Shown in pieces: positions 59,657 to 64,000 of a stretch of DNA of 64,000 nucleotides. The notes below the pieces were generated by a model that was given only the letters and a program-made list of their open reading frames with translations, did no database searches and had not been told where the DNA came from. The DNA is from an uncultured Bacteroidales bacterium (GTDB lineage: Bacteria > Bacteroidota > Bacteroidia > Bacteroidales > Bacteroidaceae). Both the position numbers and the translations under genes were made by a program. The DNA lies in contig CADAEK010000018.1 in the NCBI GenBank assembly GCA_902786925.1, positions 1 through 64,000 of the forward strand, read 5' to 3'. Every line of letters starts with the position of its first letter. The stretch's first letter is position 1.

Positions 59657-60991
59657 TTACTCTTCTTCAATCTCATCTGCTGTACGATCATCGTCCTCAT
59701 ATGGAAGATTCCAAATGGTGCTGCAATACTTCACGAATGGAGCAGGCATATTGCTGATGGCGCTGATAGCGTTTACATAGCCTTCTTCCACAGCCTTGTT
59801 GGTGCTCTCTTTTCCTACACTTGCGAAGAAGGTGTGGAAGCTGTATTTGTTGGCAGTACGATTGGTAGAACCCAACCAGATGTTGCGAACAGAACGGATG
59901 TTGTCGCGGAAGTCAGCAATAGAGTTATAGCTGTAAGGTGACTCAACATAGAAGATGTAGCCGGCAGAGAAAGGATTGGCAATTTTAGCTGTGCCTACCT
60001 CTGTAGCAATAGCGGCTGCAGAACCTTCATCGTCAGAAAGCACTTGTGCAATAGCGTCTTTCAGAGTTGCAAAGGTGCTGTTAGCTTGACCAGCCTGCTT
60101 CATGTTGTCGCCGTAGCTGAGATTCTTTTGGGTCTTGTAGTCCAAACCTGCATCCTTCACCACTTTCACACGGTCAGCATTTTTTGAGGTTTCGCCTTCC
60201 CAGGCAACTTGCAGCTGGAAGGTACGCTCCTTCAGCAGTTTGCAAACTTGTTGTGCATAGAGCAATTCTTTAGCACCACTTACGCTTGTGAAGTTCTTGT
60301 AAGTATCGTTTCCTTGGAACTCTGAAACCTGACGAGGCTGTCCGTTGCGGAAAAGAATGAATTCCAAAGCGTGGAAGCCGAGGATGGAAGCATCATCAAG
60401 CATATCCTCATTCATTGTTCCTGAGTTAAAATAGTTAAGCAGCAATGAACGGTTCAGTGGCCAAGAGTCGATGGTTGGGTCCACGTCGAACTCAGATGCA
60501 GCACCTCCCAGGAAAGCCTCGCTGCGTTCCCAGTAGAGACGGGTTTTCTTGAATGACTCGCAAGCATTGTTGATGTCTGTCTGAGTCAGCGTGTTTACAT
60601 TCAGTCCATTGAGCTCTTCCTCCAACAGGGCAGTATTGTCGGCAAGATCGGTATAAGTGGGTACAATTACATTGTCCACCAAGTTCTTCAGCACCTCTCG
60701 GAGATAAGCCTCTTGTGCCTCATTGAGACGTGCTTTACCAATCAGTCTGTTAGCTGACTCAAGCGAGAGAACCAGCTCCTCGCAGTTGTCAATAGCGGCT
60801 TGGCCGAATGAGCGAGTTGAGTAATCGCTGGTGTGTGTAGGATATGTTTCTTCATCTACCAGTGGGGTAGCAGATGTGTTCAGTTCAAAATTCAGTTCGT
60901 TGCTACTGTTGTTGTCATCGTCACTACAAGAGGACATAATTGTTGCAGCTGATGCTACAAGTGCGATTCCAAATAAATTTTTGAAATTCAT
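59657..60991 (-). CDS. Imelysin-family lipoprotein
   Basis: A 444-residue lipoprotein (TIMSSC, Cys22; acidic SDDDNNSSNE after it) with the helical imelysin domain (about 55-430). The GxHxxE motif is present as LGFHALEF, and typical segments are ARLYWERSEAFLGG-like and FNRYSFHTFFA-like. Imelysins (IrpA/IcmP, EfeO M75 group) are linked with iron acquisition. It sits between a porin and a di-haem protein gene in one transcription unit. The metal is inferred, not shown. Confidence 0.87.
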   Translation of the reverse strand: MNFKNLFGIALVASAATIMSSCSDDDNNSSNELNFELNTSATPLVDEETYPTHTSDYSTRSFGQAAIDNCEELVLSLESANRLIGKARLNEAQEAYLREVLKNLVDNVIVPTYTDLADNTALLEEELNGLNVNTLTQTDINNACESFKKTRLYWERSEAFLGGAASEFDVDPTIDSWPLNRSLLLNYFNSGTMNEDMLDDASILGFHALEFILFRNGQPRQVSEFQGNDTYKNFTSVSGAKELLYAQQVCKLLKERTFQLQVAWEGETSKNADRVKVVKDAGLDYKTQKNLSYGDNMKQAGQANSTFATLKDAIAQVLSDDEGSAAAIATEVGTAKIANPFSAGYIFYVESPYSYNSIADFRDNIRSVRNIWLGSTNRTANKYSFHTFFASVGKESTNKAVEEGYVNAISAISNMPAPFVKYCSTIWNLPYEDDDRTADEIEEE

Positions 60992-61055
60992 GTTGTTTAG
61001 TTTTAATGGGTTAAGTATAAATGTATATATGATTTATGTGGTTCTTTTGGAAGAT

Positions 61056-62375
61056 TTACAAGAACCATCCTTCGTAGGCAATGCCCACATTGAAACTTGG
61101 CTCGTTGTTGTATTGACTCTTGAGGAATCGGTGTGAATAGTCGGCTTTCAGCACAACACCTTTCACAGGATAATAGTTGATACCTACAGCCATACGCTTC
61201 ACGTTGTGGTAGTCATATTTCTTCTTCACGCTGCTGGAAGCGCAAGGGTTGTAATGCTCGTAGCGTCCGAAGAGGAACAAACGCTGTCCGTCTTCTTTGA
61301 GTTTTCTGATTTGTGAGAACACATCATATCCAGCCTCGATGCCGTATGCAAATGCATTCTGGCTGACAGCAGTTCGTGTGTGATAGGGAGACTTGGCGTT
61401 AATGCGGTTGTAGATATAAGCCAACTCTTCTGTATCGCCGATGTAGCCGTAATCTGCTTGGCCACGCACAATCCAGTTGTGCCCTTTGTAGGTGAAGTCA
61501 AAACATCCAATAGCTACTACGCCTTTATATTCTTCGTCCACTCCTTCTTTATTTCTTGGGTAGCCGTTTCCAATGCTGTGTCCGTAATAACCGCTCAGAC
61601 CCAAACGCAAGCCTGGTACAGAGTAGTTGTCAATGCGTAGGGAGGTTCCGTATGTGGTAGCAAGCTCAAACTCCAGTGGGCTGCTGGCACCTTTGTTAAT
61701 CCAGCCGTCTGATGTGAAGTTCTCTGCGTTCAGACCAGAAAGGAACTGCACTTCGTATCGCCAATCACCAGCGCGTCCCCAGAAGTCAATACCGGTCTGG
61801 TGCCATGTGGAAGGAAGAATCGTGTTCTCGCCTTCTGGACGATATACGGTGAAGAAATTCGTTGGCTCGTGGTGTGCGTTGTTCAATCCCACTGGCACAA
61901 CCATATGTCCCAATCGGATGTTGGCATAAGGAGCAAATGACTTTTGAATCCAGAACTGTTCCAAAGCAACTTCGCCTCCCTTTTCTGTTTCAGACTCCCA
62001 TTCGCCACCTTCATCCACTTCTTTCTCGTAGGCACCACCTGTACCACCGTGTTCAAACTCAATCTCTGAGCTCATCGTCCATCCTTTGCCGAAATCATAA
62101 CCTAGATATACTACCATGTGGGGAATGTCGAATCGTCCGTGGCTGGGATCGTTCTTGTGCTCATCCGGCAAACTGTAGCGGTCGGGGTTGTCACTATAAA
62201 AGTTTCTTGACATAGCCACCTCGCCATATCCACCGATGTGAAAGCGAGAGAGGGCACGTTCCAGTTTTGCTACTCGTGATGAATCATTGTTTTGAGACTG
62301 CGCATTCACGCTCGTACTCATAGTACTCAATAATAGGGCTGCAACTGCCCCTGTACAAGTCTTTGCAACTTTCAT
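61056..62375 (-). CDS. Outer-membrane beta-barrel porin (OprO/OprP or PorP-like)
   Basis: A 439-residue protein with a signal peptide (ALLLSTMSTSVNAQ), a short coiled segment (DSSRVAKLERAL), then a beta-barrel with amphipathic strands (FHIGGYGEVAMSRN, HMVVYLGYDFGKGWTMSSEIEFEHGG, ANIRLGHMVVPVGLNN, ... FNVGIAYEGWFL) ending with a C-terminal aromatic-hydrophobic residue. Layout matches phosphate-selective-porin-like barrels. It is the first gene of the cluster; its promoter region carries four TAGGTAT repeats. Start at 62375 gives the signal peptide; a longer frame crosses the promoter. Confidence 0.82.
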   Translation of the reverse strand: MKVAKTCTGAVAALLLSTMSTSVNAQSQNNDSSRVAKLERALSRFHIGGYGEVAMSRNFYSDNPDRYSLPDEHKNDPSHGRFDIPHMVVYLGYDFGKGWTMSSEIEFEHGGTGGAYEKEVDEGGEWESETEKGGEVALEQFWIQKSFAPYANIRLGHMVVPVGLNNAHHEPTNFFTVYRPEGENTILPSTWHQTGIDFWGRAGDWRYEVQFLSGLNAENFTSDGWINKGASSPLEFELATTYGTSLRIDNYSVPGLRLGLSGYYGHSIGNGYPRNKEGVDEEYKGVVAIGCFDFTYKGHNWIVRGQADYGYIGDTEELAYIYNRINAKSPYHTRTAVSQNAFAYGIEAGYDVFSQIRKLKEDGQRLFLFGRYEHYNPCASSSVKKKYDYHNVKRMAVGINYYPVKGVVLKADYSHRFLKSQYNNEPSFNVGIAYEGWFL

Positions 62376-62473
62376 ACTTTTCTTATGCTGTTCTTTATGT
62401 TTATATCCTGTGCCGATGTCATTGTGAAGGGAAGGAATGTTACTTGTTATTTCCCTTCTTGTTAAATATGTTG

Positions 62474-62481
62474 CAAAGGTA
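62474..62481 (-). promoter_or_regulatory. -7 element of porin-imelysin-DHOR-CcsBA cluster (TACCTTTG on minus strand)
   Basis: Consensus TAnnTTTG; predicted leader of about 90 nt before the porin ATG. Confidence 0.65.
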
Positions 62482-62491
62482 TGGACATCTT

Positions 62492-62615
62492 GTAGGTATC
62501 GCAATACTCAAAATCAACGAAACCCATCTCTCTGATAGGTATTTTAACTTCTTTTTGCCATTATGTAGGTATCCAGATACTCACATTTTGGCTCGCCATA
62601 CTTACTATTAGGTAT
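62492..62615. promoter_or_regulatory. Probable operator region: four TAGGTAT repeats, two with full dyads
   Basis: TAGGTAT occurs at 62493, 62536, 62566 and 62609 (spacings 43, 30, 43, i.e. a 73-bp duplication). Two of them extend to GTAGGTATC-N3-ATACTC (62492-62509 and 62565-62582) with GTAT/ATAC dyad symmetry. The first lies 10 bp upstream of the -7 element, where a regulator could act on the -33 region. Confidence 0.6.
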
Positions 62616-62618
62616 TAA

Positions 62619-62657
62619 AGAAATGCGGGCTCTGCATATTGCAAAGTCCGCATTTCT
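62619..62657 (-). terminator. Terminator downstream of clpC
   Basis: AGAAATGCGG(GC)TCTGCA pairs with TGCAAAGT-CCGCATTTCT around a short loop; on the minus strand it is followed by TTTAAT. It ends the clpC transcript before the porin promoter. Confidence 0.75.
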
Positions 62658-62719
62658 GTATAATAAGAATATGTGCGTTGTTTATACCGGTTGTTTATAC
62701 CAGTTAAATGTGGGACGTG

Positions 62720-64000
62720 TTAGGCAGTCTCCTCTGTCTTCTTGGAAACTACAATCTTGTCGTCTTGCAGGTCTGCAAGAATGGTATCACCGGCTTTGAC
62801 CTCTTCTTCAACAATCATCTCGCTGATGCGGTCTTCGAGGTACTGCTGGATGGCACGTCTGAGTGGACGAGCACCAAACTGCTTGTCGTAGCCTTTCTCG
62901 GCAATAAACTTTTGAGCCGCTTCAGTAATCTCAAGGTGCATGTTCAAGTCTTCGATGCGCTTGTAGAGTCCTCGAAGTTCGAGGCCGATGATTTGGAGAA
63001 TGGCATCGAGTTCAAGCTGATCGAAGGTGATGATTTCGTCGATGCGGTTGAGGAACTCTGGTGAGAACTGCTTGTTGAGAGCCTTCTGAATGACAGAGCG
63101 AGAGATTTCCTTATCGTTCTGGTCAGACATTGTTGTGAAGCCTACTCCACGACCAAAGTCCTTGAGTTGGCGGGTGCCCACATTGCTGGTCATGATGATG
63201 ACTGTATTCCGGAAGTCGATGGTGCGACCTTGGGTATCAGTCAAGCGACCGTCGTCCATTACTTGCAGAAGCAAGTTGAACACGTCGGCATGAGCTTTCT
63301 CTATCTCATCCAGCAAGACGATAGAGTAGGGCTTGCGGCGTACTTTCTCGGTGAGCATGCCGCCTTCTTCATAACCTACATATCCAGGAGGCGCACCCAC
63401 CAGTCGGCTGACGGTGAACTTCTCCATGTATTCGCTCATGTCGATGCGGATAAGGGCATCGGTGGAACCGAACATGTGTTCCGCAAGCTTCTTGGCAAGA
63501 TAGGTCTTTCCGACGCCCGTGGGACCGAGGAACATGAAGGTTCCGATAGGTCGGTTGGGGTCTTTAAGGCCTACACGGCTTCGCTGAATGGCATTGACCA
63601 ATTTGTCGACAGCTGCATCTTGTGCAATGATGTTGTTTTTCAGTTCTTGGCGCATTCCCTTCATGCGGATGCCCTCTGCATTGGCCATTTTGTTGACGGG
63701 GATTCCTGTCATCATCGAGACGGTTTGCGCCACGTGTTCCTCTGTGACTTTCTGCCGCTTGTCAGCAAGAGACTTTTCCCATTCCTGCTTCATTTCTTCA
63801 ATGGTGGCAGCCACTTGCTTGGCCATATCGCGATAGTTGCTGGCCAAAGCGTAGTTCTCGTCACGGACAGCTTTTTCCTTTTTGGCATTGAGATTGGCCA
63901 GTTCGGTCTCTTTCTCTTCCAGCTCTTTGGGCACTTCCACATTGAGGATACGAACGCGTGAGCCCACTTCGTCAAGCACGTCGATGGCTTTGTCAGGGAA
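62720..64000 (-). CDS. clpC: ClpC-type Hsp100 ATPase, C-terminal part (runs off the window)
   Basis: The frame is open to the right edge; the N-terminal domain and first AAA+ module end outside the window. Visible are the end of AAA1 (FPDKAIDVLDEVGSR), the middle UVR-type coiled coil (EEKETELANLNAKKEKA ... MAKQVAATIEEMKQEWE), TGIPVNKM and AAA2 with Walker A FLGPTGVGKTYLAKKLAE, Walker B IVLLDEIEKAH, pore loop GYVGYEEGG and arginine-finger region FLNRIDE, ending in the small D2 domain. ClpC unfolds proteins for ClpP. The UVR-type linker favours ClpC over ClpB. Confidence 0.92.
   Translation of the reverse strand, partial: FPDKAIDVLDEVGSRVRILNVEVPKELEEKETELANLNAKKEKAVRDENYALASNYRDMAKQVAATIEEMKQEWEKSLADKRQKVTEEHVAQTVSMMTGIPVNKMANAEGIRMKGMRQELKNNIIAQDAAVDKLVNAIQRSRVGLKDPNRPIGTFMFLGPTGVGKTYLAKKLAEHMFGSTDALIRIDMSEYMEKFTVSRLVGAPPGYVGYEEGGMLTEKVRRKPYSIVLLDEIEKAHADVFNLLLQVMDDGRLTDTQGRTIDFRNTVIIMTSNVGTRQLKDFGRGVGFTTMSDQNDKEISRSVIQKALNKQFSPEFLNRIDEIITFDQLELDAILQIIGLELRGLYKRIEDLNMHLEITEAAQKFIAEKGYDKQFGARPLRRAIQQYLEDRISEMIVEEEVKAGDTILADLQDDKIVVSKKTEETA

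Overview
The window looks like chromosome of a Bacteroidales bacterium, most likely Prevotella-like. Many genes are preceded by the Bacteroidota -7 element TAnnTTTG, Shine-Dalgarno motifs are weak, and DUF4738, DUF4836, DUF2807 and DUF3298 lipoproteins, arabinan/galactan glycoside hydrolases and a four-helix-bundle (23S intervening-sequence type) relic are present. No phage, integrase, IS transposase, CRISPR array or rRNA operon was seen.

Layout. 0-16.9 kb: an interrupted nucleotide-sugar epimerase gene (its 5' end lies outside the window), a WecA-type lipid-carrier glycosyltransferase, an N-carbamoylputrescine amidase, an aminotransferase, a LolC/E-type permease, valS, a GIN-domain lipoprotein, an FKBP-aroC-ssb operon, kdsA and kdsD. 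The spaces between these genes are unusually long and filled with short repeats, above all tandem 7-bp arrays. 16.9-33.3 kb: ettA, nadE, a GH2 + GH43 pair, mltG, a nitroreductase, a DUF2520-kdsC-maf run, an Lrp regulator, a DUF3298 lipoprotein and two unrecognised membrane proteins. 33.7-45 kb: a large secreted protein, then a probable operon map-tsaD-rsmE-DUF4836-ABC ATPase-permease-AmgK/RapZ fusion-MurU. 45-50 kb: a partner-switching module (SpoIIE phosphatase fused to an RsbW-type kinase domain, an SLC13 transporter and a STAS protein). 50-54.1 kb: guaA, a DegP/HtrA protease, a structured non-coding RNA with its own promoter and terminator, and tRNA-Ser(CGA). 54.3-64 kb: a Rid-family protein, then porin - imelysin - di-heme oxidoreductase - CcsBA read leftward as one cluster, and the 3' part of clpC running off the right edge.

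How the parts fit. Much of the window serves the cell envelope: kdsA, kdsD and kdsC make Kdo for lipid A, WecA primes surface glycans, MltG trims peptidoglycan, and the AmgK/MurU pair probably salvages MurNAc. The porin/imelysin/di-heme/CcsBA cluster looks like a metal-linked (probably iron) envelope redox system whose cytochrome is matured by the CcsBA encoded beside it.

The most unusual material is the repeat biology. Different-looking short repeats (TTGACAA, GTCTAAT, GGGCTGA, AATTAGG, GACATTT) keep one common 7-nt register over long stretches; they abut gene ends and supply stop codons and C-terminal residues. A second family of G/C-rich hairpins occurs between genes and also borders a DUF559 nuclease domain inserted in frame inside the epimerase gene. 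Coordinates, motifs and frames were read by eye; family names rest on sequence recognition without database searches.
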